64,000 bases of DNA from Cupriavidus necator N-1 (GTDB taxonomy: Bacteria; Pseudomonadota; Gammaproteobacteria; Burkholderiales; Burkholderiaceae), in the NCBI RefSeq assembly GCF_000219215.1, contig NC_015723.1, positions 868,001 through 932,000 on the forward strand, in the 5' to 3' direction. The notes under the pieces were generated by a model. That model was not told the origin of the DNA, did no database searches, and saw nothing but the letters and a program-made list of their open reading frames with translations. The stretch's first letter is position 1. The number at the start of each line of letters is the position of its first letter. The translations under genes were made by a program, and so were the position numbers. Positions 25,917-34,846 of the stretch are shown here, piece after piece.

Positions 25917-27257
25917 ATGCCTGCCAGCCAACCCCTGAACGCCACCGCGTTCATCGACCGCCAGCCGCTGTCGGCGTTCCAGGTGAGCATCGTCGTGCTT
26001 TGCTTCCTGATCGTTGCGGTCGATGGTTTCGATACCGCGGCGATCGGCTTCATCGCACCAGCCATCCGCGCGGAATGGCAGCTGACGCCGGCCCAGCTGG
26101 CGCCGCTGTTCGGCGCCGGGCTCGGCGGCCTGATGGTCGGCGCCTTCCTCTTCGGCCCACTGGCCGACCGCTTCGGCCGCAAGGGCGTGCTGGTGCTGTC
26201 GGTGCTGTTCTTCGGTGCCGCCAGCCTGGCCTCGGCCTGGTCGCATGACCTGTGGACGCTGGTGCTGCTGCGCTTCCTGACTGGCCTGGGCCTGGGTGGG
26301 GCCATGCCCAACGCCATCACGCTGACCTCGGAGTTCTGTCCGGAAAAGCGGCGCTCGTTCCTGGTCACGACCATGTTTTGCGGCTTCACGCTGGGCTCGG
26401 CTTTCGGCGGACTGGCTTCGGCCGGGCTGATCGACGCCTTTGGCTGGCGCTCGGTGTTGGTGGCCGGCGGGGTCATGCCGCTGATGCTGGCGGCGCTGCT
26501 GCAGTGGCTGCTGCCGGAATCGGTGCGCTACCTCGTGCTGGCCGGCAAGCAGCGCGAACGCATCGTCGCCACGCTGCAGAAGATCGCGCCGCAAGCCGAC
26601 CTGCGCGACGCCACCTTCGTGGTCGGCGAACAGCGCAGCACCAGCTCGCCCGTGCGGCACCTGTTCCGGCCCGAACTGCTGCGGGGCACGCTGCTGTTCT
26701 GGCTGACGTTCTTCATGAGCCTGCTGGTGATCTACCTGCTGTCCAGCTGGCTGCCGACGCTGCTGCGCACTGCCGGCCATTCGTTGCGCACGGCCGCGCT
26801 GGTGACAACCATGTTCCAGATCGGCGGGACGATAGGGGCGATTGCGCTGGGCTGGCTGATGGACCGGATCAATCCGCACTATGTGCTGGCATCCAGCTAT
26901 GCGCTGGCGGCGCTTGGCATTGCGGCGGTGGGCAGCGTTGCTTCCGAGCCGGTGGCCGCGGGCATGGCGGTGTTCCTGGCGGGCTTCTGCATCTCAGGGT
27001 CGCAGGTGGGTGCGAATGCGCTGTCCGCCAGCTTCTATCCGACGGACTGCCGTGCCACAGGCGTGAGCTGGGCCAACGGCGTGGGCCGGATGGGCTCGGT
27101 GGTGGGGTCGGTCGGCGGGGCGACCATGTTGTCGATGGGCCTGGGCATGCCGGCGTTGTTTGCGTTGATTGGCGTGCCGGCGCTGGTCGCGGGGTTGTCG
27201 ATGTTCTCGTTGGGGATGGTCAGGCGTCAGGGCGCGGTGGAGCGCCTGGCAGTCTGA
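25917..27257 (+). CDS. Aromatic acid:H+ symporter (MFS, AAHS family), 446 aa
   Basis: This 12-helix MFS transporter has the AAHS signature VAVDGFDTAAIGFIAPAI in helix 1 (DGxD), the loop 2-3 motif GPLADRFGRKGVL, and the conserved LTGLGLGGAMPNAITLTSEF region. PcaK-, BenK- and MhbT-type proteins take up hydroxybenzoates. As the last gene of the gentisate run it probably imports 3-hydroxybenzoate or gentisate. The start is well supported by AAGGAGGAG. Confidence 0.94.
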   Translation: MPASQPLNATAFIDRQPLSAFQVSIVVLCFLIVAVDGFDTAAIGFIAPAIRAEWQLTPAQLAPLFGAGLGGLMVGAFLFGPLADRFGRKGVLVLSVLFFGAASLASAWSHDLWTLVLLRFLTGLGLGGAMPNAITLTSEFCPEKRRSFLVTTMFCGFTLGSAFGGLASAGLIDAFGWRSVLVAGGVMPLMLAALLQWLLPESVRYLVLAGKQRERIVATLQKIAPQADLRDATFVVGEQRSTSSPVRHLFRPELLRGTLLFWLTFFMSLLVIYLLSSWLPTLLRTAGHSLRTAALVTTMFQIGGTIGAIALGWLMDRINPHYVLASSYALAALGIAAVGSVASEPVAAGMAVFLAGFCISGSQVGANALSASFYPTDCRATGVSWANGVGRMGSVVGSVGGATMLSMGLGMPALFALIGVPALVAGLSMFSLGMVRRQGAVERLAV

Positions 27258-27282
27258 AAGCGGGCGGCGGGAGCCATTGACT

Positions 27283-27317
27283 GAGGGGGAGGTGCATGGC
27301 CTGACGTTCTCCCCCTC
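27283..27317. terminator. Bidirectional terminator-like hairpin between convergent genes
   Basis: GAGGGGGAG (27283-27291) pairs perfectly with CTCCCCCTC (27309-27317) across a 17-base loop. It lies in the 84-base gap between the 3' ends of the aromatic-acid transporter and the isochorismatase-like gene. No clear T-run is present. Confidence 0.55.
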
Positions 27318-27341
27318 GGCACCACGGCTGTCGGCGATCGA

Positions 27342-27950
27342 TCAGGCGATCGGCAGTTTCAACACCTGCTCGGTCGTCAGGATATCGCCGAAGGTGTCGT
27401 CGATGGTGGCAAGCGCGGCCCGGTGCAGGTCCCGGTGCGGCACCACGCCGCCGGCGGTATCCAGGTCGCGCGTTGCGCAGGCATCCTCCGCCACGATCAC
27501 GCCGTATCCGAGCGGCACCGCATCGCGCGCCGCGCCCGACACGCAGGCATGGGTCATCAGGCCCGTGATGATCAGGGTCTTGATGCCGGCGGCCTTGAGG
27601 CGCTGGTCCAGGTCGGTCGTCGGGAACACGCTGACCGAGGTCTTCTGCAATACCGTGTGATGCGCGGCCGGTTGCAGGTCGCTGTGGAACTTCACGCTGG
27701 CGCTCTGTTCCGCAAAGATGGGGCTGCCCGCGGGCGTCACATGCTGGATGTGGACAACAGGAATCCCTGCCGCATCCGCGTGAGCGATCAGGCGTTGCGC
27801 ATTGCCCAGGGCGCGCGCGCCGTCCGGAATCGGCATCTTGCCGCTGAAGTACTCATTCTGGAAATCGATCACCAGCAAGGCGCTGCTGGCGGCTTCGATA
27901 GCGGTGGGGGCCGGTGCGCCGGCCATGGTGCGAATCGTCGGGTGGTTCAT
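27342..27950 (-). CDS. Isochorismatase-like cysteine hydrolase, 202 aa
   Basis: This is an isochorismatase-fold hydrolase with a complete catalytic triad: Asp29 (LLVIDFQNEYF), Lys103 (LQKTSVSVF) and Cys136 (MTHACVSGAARDA). The family includes nicotinamidases, biuret and N-carbamoyl hydrolases and isochorismatases, so the substrate is open. The start at 27950 follows GAGGACCACA; a start five codons earlier also exists. It is divergent from a GlxA-type AraC regulator, a frequent pairing in which the regulator responds to the hydrolase's substrate. Confidence 0.9.
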   Translation of the reverse strand: MNHPTIRTMAGAPAPTAIEAASSALLVIDFQNEYFSGKMPIPDGARALGNAQRLIAHADAAGIPVVHIQHVTPAGSPIFAEQSASVKFHSDLQPAAHHTVLQKTSVSVFPTTDLDQRLKAAGIKTLIITGLMTHACVSGAARDAVPLGYGVIVAEDACATRDLDTAGGVVPHRDLHRAALATIDDTFGDILTTEQVLKLPIA

Positions 27951-28131
27951 TGTGGTCCTCGTCATGGGGAAGAAGAGGGCGGCGCCGTTGCCGAGGAGGC
28001 CGCCCCAATCACCGCAACCGCGGCATGGGATGTAGTTTCCAACGCCCGCTGGAACCCCGAAAGTGGCCCGATGGACAGCATCCGATAGAATTGGGCCAAC
28101 TTCAATCCCTGTCCCTGACTGCGAGAATGCA

Positions 28132-29094
28132 ATGCATACCGTCGCGGTGATCGCCTTCGAAGGCATCAGCCCCTTCCACCTGTCCGTGCCCTGTATCGTG
28201 TTTGGCGACGATCTTGCCCGGCTGGGCGTGCCGCGCTACCGGCTGATCATCTGCGGCGAGAAGACCGGGCTGATTCCAACCATGTCCGGTTTCGGGATCG
28301 AGGTCGGGCACGACCTTTCGGTGCTGGCCGAGGCGGATACGGTCATCATGCCGGCCTGGCGCGACCCTGCGGAGCGCCCGCCCCAGGCCCTGGTGGAAGC
28401 GCTGCAAACCGCCAGCGTGCGGGGCGCGCGGATTGCCGGCCTTTGCCTGGGTACGTTCGTGGTCGCCGAGGCGGGTTTGCTGGACGGGCGCACGGCGGCC
28501 ACGCATTGGGCCTGGGCCGATGACTTTGCGAACCGGTATCCGAAGGTCAGGCTCGATCGCAACTCCCTGTATATCGACGATGGCGACATCCTGACCTCGG
28601 CCGGGACGGCGGCCGCCCTGGATTGCTGCCTGCACCTGCTGCGCCGCGACCATGGCGCGGAGGTCGCCAACCGGGTGGCCCGCCGCATGGTCGTTGCCCC
28701 GCACCGGCATGGCGGCCAGGCCCAGTACATCGAACAGCCGCTGCCCCGGATGGATGGCGCGGACAAGCTCAGCACGACCCTGGACTGGGCCATCGAGAAC
28801 CTGGACCAGGCGCTGGCACTGGACACGCTGGCGGAGAGGGCCGGGATGAGCCGGCGCAACTTCACCAGGCGCTTCAAGGCGAAGACTGGCACAACGGTGA
28901 CGCAGTGGGTGCTGAACCACAGGCTGGCGGCGGCGCAGCGCCTGCTGGAGACGACGGACAAGGGGGTCGACCTCATCGCCGAGCTGGTAGGGTTTGGATC
29001 CGCCGTTTCGTTTCGGCAGCACTTCACCCAGGCCTTCGCCGTTTCTCCGTCTGCCTACCGCAAGCAGTTTGGCGGTGCGGTGCTGCCGGATTGA
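28132..29094 (+). CDS. GlxA-family AraC-type regulator (DJ-1/PfpI domain plus HTH), 320 aa
   Basis: The N-terminal DJ-1/PfpI-like domain begins HTVAVIAFEGISPFHLSVP and contains the elbow Cys105 (GLCLGTFVVAEAG). The C-terminal AraC domain carries two HTH units, with LAERAGMSRRNFTRRFKAKTG and the final IAELVGFGSAVSFRQHFTQAFAVSPSAYRKQF. The effector domain probably senses a small molecule without catalysis. It is divergent from the isochorismatase-like gene across 181 bases and likely controls it. The start at 28132 has no strong ribosome binding site. Confidence 0.92.
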   Translation: MHTVAVIAFEGISPFHLSVPCIVFGDDLARLGVPRYRLIICGEKTGLIPTMSGFGIEVGHDLSVLAEADTVIMPAWRDPAERPPQALVEALQTASVRGARIAGLCLGTFVVAEAGLLDGRTAATHWAWADDFANRYPKVRLDRNSLYIDDGDILTSAGTAAALDCCLHLLRRDHGAEVANRVARRMVVAPHRHGGQAQYIEQPLPRMDGADKLSTTLDWAIENLDQALALDTLAERAGMSRRNFTRRFKAKTGTTVTQWVLNHRLAAAQRLLETTDKGVDLIAELVGFGSAVSFRQHFTQAFAVSPSAYRKQFGGAVLPD

Positions 29095-29124
29095 CCAACG
29101 GGGCCTGGTTCTGAGGACAGGGGC

Positions 29125-29595
29125 TTACGGAGCCCAGCCAGGCAGTTCCGATGCCTGCCGGATCCAGCTTGCCACCAGCGCCTCGTCAAGCTCGTCGTCT
29201 TCGTGGATGTGGAAGTAACGCGTGTTCTCGTCCTTGGACTCGACAGGGGGAACAGGGCGCAGCGACATGCCACGGAAGAATGCCACCTTGATGTACCTCG
29301 TCATGCAATGGAAGCTGAGGAACCAGCCCTGACCCTCGATGCCATAGAAGGGCGAGTTCCACCTCACTGCCTTGCGGACGTCAGGCACGGTGCGCTGGAT
29401 GAGCGCGTCGAGGCGGCGCCCGGCGTCGTGTTTCCAGCCCGGCATGGCGGCGATGTAGGCCTGCACGGGGGCATCTCCGTCGGCCTTCGCGATCTGGGGG
29501 TTGCCGCCGGCGAGCAGGGGCGGGCTGGCAGCGGCCCGCCTGGCCGGGGTCTTCGTTGCGGCGTGCGCCGGCTTCCTGGATGGTTGGTTCGCCAT
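29125..29595 (-). CDS. DUF1801 domain protein with basic N-terminal tail, 156 aa
   Basis: The protein starts with a Lys/Arg/Ala-rich tail (residues 1-35) and continues with a DUF1801 domain: VQAYIAAMPGWKHDAGRRLDALIQRTVPDVRKAVRWNSPFYGIEG read in segments, then FHCMTRYIKVAFFRG. DUF1801 (YdhG-like, frataxin-like fold) has no firm function. A second DUF1801 protein lies divergently at 29817. The 221-base gap between them contains no recognisable element. Confidence 0.85.
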   Translation of the reverse strand: MANQPSRKPAHAATKTPARRAAASPPLLAGGNPQIAKADGDAPVQAYIAAMPGWKHDAGRRLDALIQRTVPDVRKAVRWNSPFYGIEGQGWFLSFHCMTRYIKVAFFRGMSLRPVPPVESKDENTRYFHIHEDDELDEALVASWIRQASELPGWAP

Positions 29596-29816
29596 TGCCT
29601 TCACTCCATCGAATACACGCTGACTGCCTGACAGACAGGCCAAGTCGCCCAGGGCAGGCATGGCTGCTGACGACAGTGCATGAAGCACAACAATCGGGCT
29701 ATGCTAACCTGCTGAAACGGATGGAGCAATGAACGAGGGATCGACCGAAACGCTCTCTGCCATTGCCGAACGTGAGCTGCCTCATCCACGGGACCAATTC
29801 GAGGAATAGGGATCCA

Positions 29817-30236
29817 ATGAATCCATCGGAACGTATCGACGAGCTGATCGCAGGACTCACCGACTGGCGTGGCAAGACGCTGGCCAGCCTGCGCAAGACC
29901 ATCCTTGAGGCCGATGGCGAGATCATCGAGGAATGGAAATGGATGGGAAGCCCGGTGTGGTCGCGCGACGGCATGATCGCAGTCGCCAACGCGCACAAGG
30001 AGAAGGTGAAGATCACCTTCACCAATGGGGCCAGCCTGCCGGATCCTGACAAGCTCTTCAACGCCGGCCTCGGCGGCAACAAGTGGCGCGCGATCGATCT
30101 CTTCGAGGGCGACAAGATTGACGCGAGTGCCATGAAGAATCTCATCCTTGCCGCGATTGCGTTCAATCAGGGCAAGTCGAAGAAGAAGGCAGCGCCCGCG
30201 GCTACCCGGGCGAAAGCACAAGAGCGTAAAGAGTAA
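29817..30236 (+). CDS. DUF1801 domain protein with basic C-terminal tail, 139 aa
   Basis: The domain reads SERIDELIAGLTDWRGKTLASLRKTILEADGEIIEEWKWMGSPVW in overlapping segments, followed by VANAHKEKVKITFTNGASL and a Lys-rich tail (KSKKKAAPAATRAKAQERKE). It matches the DUF1801 fold like the protein at 29125 but with the basic tail at the other end. The ATG at 29817 follows AGGGATCCA, a modest ribosome binding site. Function unknown. Confidence 0.85.
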   Translation: MNPSERIDELIAGLTDWRGKTLASLRKTILEADGEIIEEWKWMGSPVWSRDGMIAVANAHKEKVKITFTNGASLPDPDKLFNAGLGGNKWRAIDLFEGDKIDASAMKNLILAAIAFNQGKSKKKAAPAATRAKAQERKE

Positions 30237-30392
30237 AGGGAAGCGAAGCGTCCTGGCGTGCGGGCGCGCGCCTGAGCTTCGCAACGAAGGTCCCGGCCGG
30301 CATGCTCCACGCATATGGAATGCCGGATTTCTTCGTTGGTTTTCGCGCGCTGCGCGCGTACGTTCGTGGGTTTCCATCTCCCCGCGAATGCT

Positions 30393-31373
30393 ATGACCGC
30401 TTCCCGACGACAGTTCCTGCGCCAGGGCGCCGCCGCCACGGCCGCGCTCGCCTCCGGCCCCATCCTTTCCTTTACCACCTTCGCCACCAGCAGTGCGCAA
30501 GCGCAGGGGCGCCCGGTCCTGAAAGCCGGCGACCAGAAGGGCGGCCTGCGCGCGCTGCTCGAGTCCGCCAACGCGCTCGAGGGCCTGGGCTACGACATTC
30601 AATGGACCGAGTTCCCTGCCGCGGCACCGCTTGCCGAGGCGCTGAACGCGGGCGCGGTCGACAGCGGCCCGATCGGCGATGCCCCGGCGATCTTCGCGCT
30701 GGCGGCCGGCACGCGGATCAAGCTGATCGGCGCCAACCGCTCTGACCCCTACGGCACGGCAATCCTGGTGCGGCCCGACTCGCCGCTGCGGCAGGCCGCC
30801 GACCTGAAAGGCAAGAGCATCGGCACGAACCGTGGCTCGATCGGGCACTTGGTGACGCTCAAGGCGCTGGAATCCGCGGGGCTGAAGCCGGAGGACGCCA
30901 ACCTCCGCTTCCTGCCGCCGGCGGATGCCAAGCTCGCGTTGAGCAGCGGCTCGGTGGATGCGTGGGCGACGTGGGAACCCTATACCGCGATGGTGGAAAC
31001 GAGCGGCCACGCGCGCGTGCTGGTCAGCGGACGCGGGCTGTGGTCCGGCCTCAGCTACCTGGCGGCCACCGATGCCGCGCTGGCGGCCAAGCGCGTGGTG
31101 CTGCAGGACTTCCTGCGCCGGGTGGTGCGTGCGCAGCAATGGTCCTACCAGCACGTACCGGAGTTCTCGGCGGCCCTCGCCCGCATCATCGGGATCCCGC
31201 CGCAGGCGGCACGGCTGCAGTTCGAGCGGCGGCACACGCAATGGCGGAGCATCGATGCCGAACTGCTCGCCGAGCAGCAGCGCACGGCGGATTTCTACCA
31301 GAAAGTTGGGTTGCTCAAGCAACGGCTCGATGTGCGGCAGACCTTCGACTCCGGGTTCTCCCTTACCGCCTGA
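30393..31373 (+). CDS. Periplasmic sulfonate/nitrate-type ABC receptor with Tat signal, 326 aa
   Basis: The N-terminus SRRQFLRQGAAATAALASG is a twin-arginine signal. The mature protein is an SsuA/TauA-like binding protein: GDQKGGLRALLESANAL, the ligand loop GDAPAIFALAAGTRIKLIGA and LKGKSIGTNRGSIGHLVTLKALESAG. Such proteins capture alkanesulfonates or sulfate esters for an ABC importer. No permease or ATPase lies next to it except tauBC further downstream, so it may be a second receptor for that system. The start at 30393 is chosen because the Tat motif follows at once. Confidence 0.87.
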   Translation: MTASRRQFLRQGAAATAALASGPILSFTTFATSSAQAQGRPVLKAGDQKGGLRALLESANALEGLGYDIQWTEFPAAAPLAEALNAGAVDSGPIGDAPAIFALAAGTRIKLIGANRSDPYGTAILVRPDSPLRQAADLKGKSIGTNRGSIGHLVTLKALESAGLKPEDANLRFLPPADAKLALSSGSVDAWATWEPYTAMVETSGHARVLVSGRGLWSGLSYLAATDAALAAKRVVLQDFLRRVVRAQQWSYQHVPEFSAALARIIGIPPQAARLQFERRHTQWRSIDAELLAEQQRTADFYQKVGLLKQRLDVRQTFDSGFSLTA

Positions 31374-31568
31374 CCGCCGCGGGCGGCATCAGGCCGTGCA
31401 CCGGGATCTTCGACGGCCTCGGGAAGCGCCTCCGGCACGACCAAAGCCTCGTCGGTAGCCGCTAAGGATTTCCATGATTGACGCCGCCTCGCGCCAGCGC
31501 ATTTCACGGCCTGGCGCGGCCTGCGCCGGCGCGGCCCGTTCTGGTTCCAGCGAATGCGGGCAACTGGT

Positions 31569-31598
31569 CCTATAGGCCCGGAATGGCCCTCACCTATA
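31569..31598 (+). promoter_or_regulatory. CCTATA direct repeat in the tauA leader
   Basis: CCTATA occurs at 31569-31574 and 31593-31598, 24 bases apart, and the first copy extends to ACTGGTCCTATAGG. It sits in the 269-base gap (31374-31642) before tauA, 45-75 bases from the start codon. Paired direct repeats of this kind are typical of MocR/TauR- or CysB-like activators, but no such gene is in the window. The rest of the gap shows no gene. Confidence 0.3.
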
Positions 31599-31642
31599 AA
31601 GCCGTGACCCCCAAACATATTTCCCTTCCGAGGAGCACAACC

Positions 31643-32641
31643 ATGCGGTGGATCAAGCAGATAGCGACGTATTTCGCCCTGGTGGCCGCGCTGGCGCCAG
31701 CCGCACACGCCCAGAGCAAGAATGTAGTGATTGCTTACCAGGACATGGTGGTGCCCTGGCGCTACGCGCAGGACATGAAGGAACTGGAAAAGCAGACCGG
31801 CTACACGGTTTCGTTCCGGCAGTTCGGCGGTGGCGGGGATGTGATCCGCGCCATGGCTTCGGGCCAGATCGCCATTGGCGAGGCCGGCACTTCGCCGATT
31901 GCGTCGGCGCTGTCGCAAGGGCTGGATGTCGAACTTTTTTGGATCCTGGACGACATCAACGCAGCCGAGGCGATGGTGGCGCGCAATGGCAGCAAGATCG
32001 CCAGCGTCGCCGACCTGAAGGGCAAGCGCGTCGGCGTGCCCTTCGTGTCAACCACGCACTACCACACGCTGGTCGCACTGGAGCGCGCCAAGATCAATCC
32101 GAAGGACGTCCGCATTGTCAACATGCGGCCGCCCGAGGTAGCCGCCGCCTGGGAGCGCGGCGATATCGACGCCACCTTTATCTGGGACCCGGTGCTGGCC
32201 AAGCTCAAGCAGTCAGGCACCGTGCTGATGACTTCCGGCCAGATTGCCGCCGACACCGGCAAGGCCACCTTCGACGGTATGATCGCCAACAAGAAGTTTG
32301 CCCGTGAAAACCCGGAGTTCATGGTCAAGCTGGTGCGCGTGCTGGCCGCCGCGGATGACAACTACCGCAAGAACAAGGCGTCGTGGACCCCCGATTCGCC
32401 CATGGTGAAGGCGGTGGCCAAGGTGTCTGGCGCCAAGGCCGAGACCGTACCCGCGAGCATGGCGCTGTACGCCTTCCCCACGCTGCAGGAGCAGGTGTCG
32501 GAGCGCTGGCTGGGCGGCGGCGCGGCGCGCGCGCTGCAGTCCGCGGCGCAGTTCCTCAAGGAGCAGGGCACCATCCAGACCGTCTTGCCGGACTATGGCC
32601 CGGGCGTCAACGCGGAATGGGCGAAGCGGGCGTTGCGCTGA
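31643..32641 (+). CDS. tauA: Taurine ABC transporter, periplasmic taurine-binding protein
   Basis: The 332-residue protein has a Sec signal peptide (IATYFALVAALAPAAHAQ) and a TauA-like body: VVIAYQDMVVPWRYAQDMKELE, IAIGEAGTSPIASALSQGLDVELFWILDDI and the VPFVSTTHYHTLVALE segment that shapes the taurine site. It is followed by the ATPase and permease genes in the usual tauABC order. CGAGGAGCACAACC precedes the ATG. No tauD dioxygenase or taurine dehydrogenase gene is present in the window. Confidence 0.9.
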   Translation: MRWIKQIATYFALVAALAPAAHAQSKNVVIAYQDMVVPWRYAQDMKELEKQTGYTVSFRQFGGGGDVIRAMASGQIAIGEAGTSPIASALSQGLDVELFWILDDINAAEAMVARNGSKIASVADLKGKRVGVPFVSTTHYHTLVALERAKINPKDVRIVNMRPPEVAAAWERGDIDATFIWDPVLAKLKQSGTVLMTSGQIAADTGKATFDGMIANKKFARENPEFMVKLVRVLAAADDNYRKNKASWTPDSPMVKAVAKVSGAKAETVPASMALYAFPTLQEQVSERWLGGGAARALQSAAQFLKEQGTIQTVLPDYGPGVNAEWAKRALR

Positions 32642-32727
32642 CGCCGCGCCCATCGCGCTGAAGATGGCCGCCGCGCGCAAGCCAGTCCGGCGCGGCCGCC
32701 CCGAAAGTCCTGTTGCGGAAGCCCATC

Positions 32728-33504
32728 ATGTACAAGCTTGAAATCGATAATCTCAGTGTCAACTATGGCGTCGCAGGCGGCGCCAAAACGCTGGCCCTGT
32801 CGCAAGTCAACCTCACCATGGAGCGCGGCGATTTCGTCGTGGCGCTCGGTGCCTCGGGCTGCGGCAAGACCACCTTGCTGTCGTGCATCGCAGGCTTCAT
32901 GGAACCCTCGGAAGGCGAGATCCGGCTGTCCGGCAAGGTGGTGCGCGGGCCGGGTGCCGAACGCGGCGTGGTGTTCCAGAAGCACGCCCTGATGCCGTGG
33001 CTCAGCGTGGCGGACAACGTCGCGCTCGGATTGCGCCTGCGCGGCGTATCGCGTGCCGAGCGGCTGCGGGTCGCGCATGAGAAGCTGGCCGCGGTCGGGC
33101 TGGAAGATGTCGCCAGCAAGCCGGTCTATCAGCTTTCGGGCGGCATGCAGCAGCGCGTCGGGATTGCCCGCGCGCTCGCCTGTGATCCGGCCGTGATGCT
33201 GATGGACGAGCCGCTGGGCGCGCTCGACGCGCTGACGCGCGAATCGATCCAGGCGCTGATTCTCAAGCTCTGGGCCAAGGAACAGAAGATTGTTTTCTTT
33301 ATCACGCACAGCGTGGAAGAGGCGCTGTTCCTGGCCACGCGGCTGATTGTCATGACGCCGTCGCCTGGCCGCATCGCGCACACCTATGAACTGCCGTTCG
33401 CGCGGCGCTTCATCGAATGCGGGGACGCCCGTGCAGTCAAGGCCGACCCGGAATTCATCCGCTATCGCGAAGAGATCATTGATCTGATCCATGCCACCGC
33501 CTGA
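32728..33504 (+). CDS. tauB: Taurine ABC transporter ATP-binding protein
   Basis: The 258-residue ABC ATPase shows Walker [10 protein letters not shown] at residues 41-49, the Q-loop [15 protein letters not shown], the signature [16 protein letters not shown] and Walker [13 protein letters not shown], followed by the switch His in ITHSVEEAL. It would energise sulfonate import together with TauA and TauC. The start at 32728 lacks a clear ribosome binding site; an in-frame TTG at 32713 is an alternative. Confidence 0.9.
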   Translation: MYKLEIDNLSVNYGVAGGAKTLALSQVNLTMERGDFVVALGASGCGKTTLLSCIAGFMEPSEGEIRLSGKVVRGPGAERGVVFQKHALMPWLSVADNVALGLRLRGVSRAERLRVAHEKLAAVGLEDVASKPVYQLSGGMQQRVGIARALACDPAVMLMDEPLGALDALTRESIQALILKLWAKEQKIVFFITHSVEEALFLATRLIVMTPSPGRIAHTYELPFARRFIECGDARAVKADPEFIRYREEIIDLIHATA

Positions 33505-33514
33505 GGAACACGAG

Positions 33515-34390
33515 ATGCCCGCTTCCGTCCAACGCATCGAACCCACGCCGCGCGTCACCAAAGCCGCAGCGGCCGGGGCCAGCCAGCAAATGAAGACCGT
33601 TTCGGGCTACCGCCTGCCCGGCGAGGGGTCAAGTTCACGCATCTCCACCATCACCGTGGTCCTGCTGCTCGCGTTGTGGTGGCTTGCCAGCCATCTGCGC
33701 TGGCTGCCGCCGCTGTTCCTGCCCACGCCTGAGTCGATCGTCACCGCCTTTATCGATGCCTGGCAGGGCAACCTGCAGGGCGGCCAACCGCTGACCGAGC
33801 ATTTCGCGGCCAGCATGCTGCGCGTGTTCGGCGCCTTCGGGCTGGCGGTGGTCACGGCGGTGCCGATCGGCGTGATGATGGGGGTGTCGCGCATCGCACG
33901 CGGCGTCTTCGATCCGCCGATCGAGTTCTACCGTCCCCTGCCGCCGCTGGCGTACCTGCCGCTGATCGTGATCTGGTTCGGCATCGACGAGACCTCGAAG
34001 GTGCTGCTGATCTTCCTGGCCTGCTTCGCGCCGCTGGCAATGTCGGCCCAGGCCGGCGTGCGCTCGGTCACCATCGAGCAGATCAACGCGGCTTACTCGA
34101 TGGGTGCCACGCCGTGGCAGGTGGTGCGCCACGTGGTGATACCCGCCGCACTGCCCGATATCCTGACCGGGATGCGCATTGCCATCGGCTTCGGGTGGAC
34201 CACCCTGGTCGCCGCTGAAATGGTGGCCGCGACCGCCGGCCTTGGCCAGATGGTGCTCAATGCCTCCAACTTCCTGCGTACAGACGTGGTGATCATGGGC
34301 ATCGTGCTGATCGGGCTGATCGCCTACGTGTTCGACCTGCTGATGCGCAAGCTGGCGAAGGTCCTGGTGCCCTGGAAGGGACGGATGTGA
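33515..34390 (+). CDS. tauC: Taurine ABC transporter permease
   Basis: The 291-residue inner-membrane permease has six hydrophobic segments after a polar N-terminus of about 50 residues. The coupling-helix motif EQINAAYSMGATPWQVVRHVVIPAALPDILTGMRIAIG lies near residues 190-227 (given here as a region). It matches the SsuC/TauC family. GAGGAACACGAG precedes the ATG at 33515, 10 bases after tauB. The N-terminal tail is longer than in E. coli TauC. Confidence 0.9.
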   Translation: MPASVQRIEPTPRVTKAAAAGASQQMKTVSGYRLPGEGSSSRISTITVVLLLALWWLASHLRWLPPLFLPTPESIVTAFIDAWQGNLQGGQPLTEHFAASMLRVFGAFGLAVVTAVPIGVMMGVSRIARGVFDPPIEFYRPLPPLAYLPLIVIWFGIDETSKVLLIFLACFAPLAMSAQAGVRSVTIEQINAAYSMGATPWQVVRHVVIPAALPDILTGMRIAIGFGWTTLVAAEMVAATAGLGQMVLNASNFLRTDVVIMGIVLIGLIAYVFDLLMRKLAKVLVPWKGRM

Positions 34391-34462
34391 GGTGAGGGTG
34401 TAGCTCCGGGATCATCATCCCCCCAGGGGGCACGATGAGCCGTTCAGACTTGGCCGGAGAAT

Positions 34463-34498
34463 GCAGTGGAAGATAGCGCAGGCGGTATCTTCCGCTGC
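34463..34498. terminator. Long hairpin downstream of tauC
   Basis: Arms 34463-34475 and 34486-34498 pair over 13 positions with one G-T wobble, around a ten-base GC-rich loop. It lies between the convergent 3' ends of tauC and the GG-leader peptide genes and probably ends transcripts from one or both sides. No T-run follows. Confidence 0.6.
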
Positions 34499-34510
34499 GG
34501 ACTCCAAGTT

Positions 34511-34541
34511 GCGTCGCCACCCGTTGAAGCGGGGGCGACGC
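34511..34541 (-). terminator. Hairpin just past the second GG-leader peptide gene
   Basis: GCGTCGCC (34511-34518) pairs with GGCGACGC (34534-34541), and the inner CCCG/CGGG (34520-34523 with 34530-34533) extends the stem after one bulged A. It starts 13 bases after the stop codon of the peptide gene at 34554 on the minus strand. It is the likely 3' end of the peptide transcript. Confidence 0.6.
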
Positions 34542-34553
34542 ACCTCGGTCCCG

Positions 34554-34817
34554 TTACAGCGCAGCCACCTGGGTGCCGTTGCCGAAGTTCTGCATGGTGG
34601 GCATCTTCAGGCTGAGGTGCGAGCTGGCGTCGATCGTGTTCACGGTCGGCCCGACCTGCAAGCCGATGGTCGGGCTGGCAAAGCCGCCGCCGCCGACGAC
34701 GTTCTGATAGTTGCCGCCGACAAGTGAGTAGGCGCTGCCACCGCGCACAGCGGACATGGTCTTGCCGTCCAGTTCCTGGTCGAACGGCAGGTCCTTGATC
34801 ATGAGGGTCGATTGCAT
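34554..34817 (-). CDS. Small peptide with double-glycine leader, copy 2, 87 aa
   Basis: The product has a 27-residue leader ending MSAVRGG. The hydrophobic positions fit the double-glycine (GG) secretion leader consensus: Leu at -12, Met at -7, Val at -4 and Gly at -2 and -1. The 60-residue part after GG is Gly/Asn/Ser/Thr-rich and starts SAYSLVGGNYQNVVGGGG. It is a near copy of the peptide at 34886-35149. AAGGAGACTTACC before the ATG is an excellent ribosome binding site. GG leaders direct cleavage and export by C39-peptidase ABC transporters; none is in the window. It could be a bacteriocin-like, signalling or adhesive peptide; the function is unknown. Confidence 0.78.
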   Translation of the reverse strand: MQSTLMIKDLPFDQELDGKTMSAVRGGSAYSLVGGNYQNVVGGGGFASPTIGLQVGPTVNTIDASSHLSLKMPTMQNFGNGTQVAAL

Positions 34818-34846
34818 GGTAAGTCTCCTTGGGGATTCGGTTGAAG

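Noticed and set aside
23915..26476. Very long open frame of about 850 codons on the minus strand across the isomerase, hydroxylase and transporter genes.
   Set aside because: It lies antisense to three well-recognised genes, lacks any family motif and is rich in His/Arg/Ala, a by-product of third-position GC bias.
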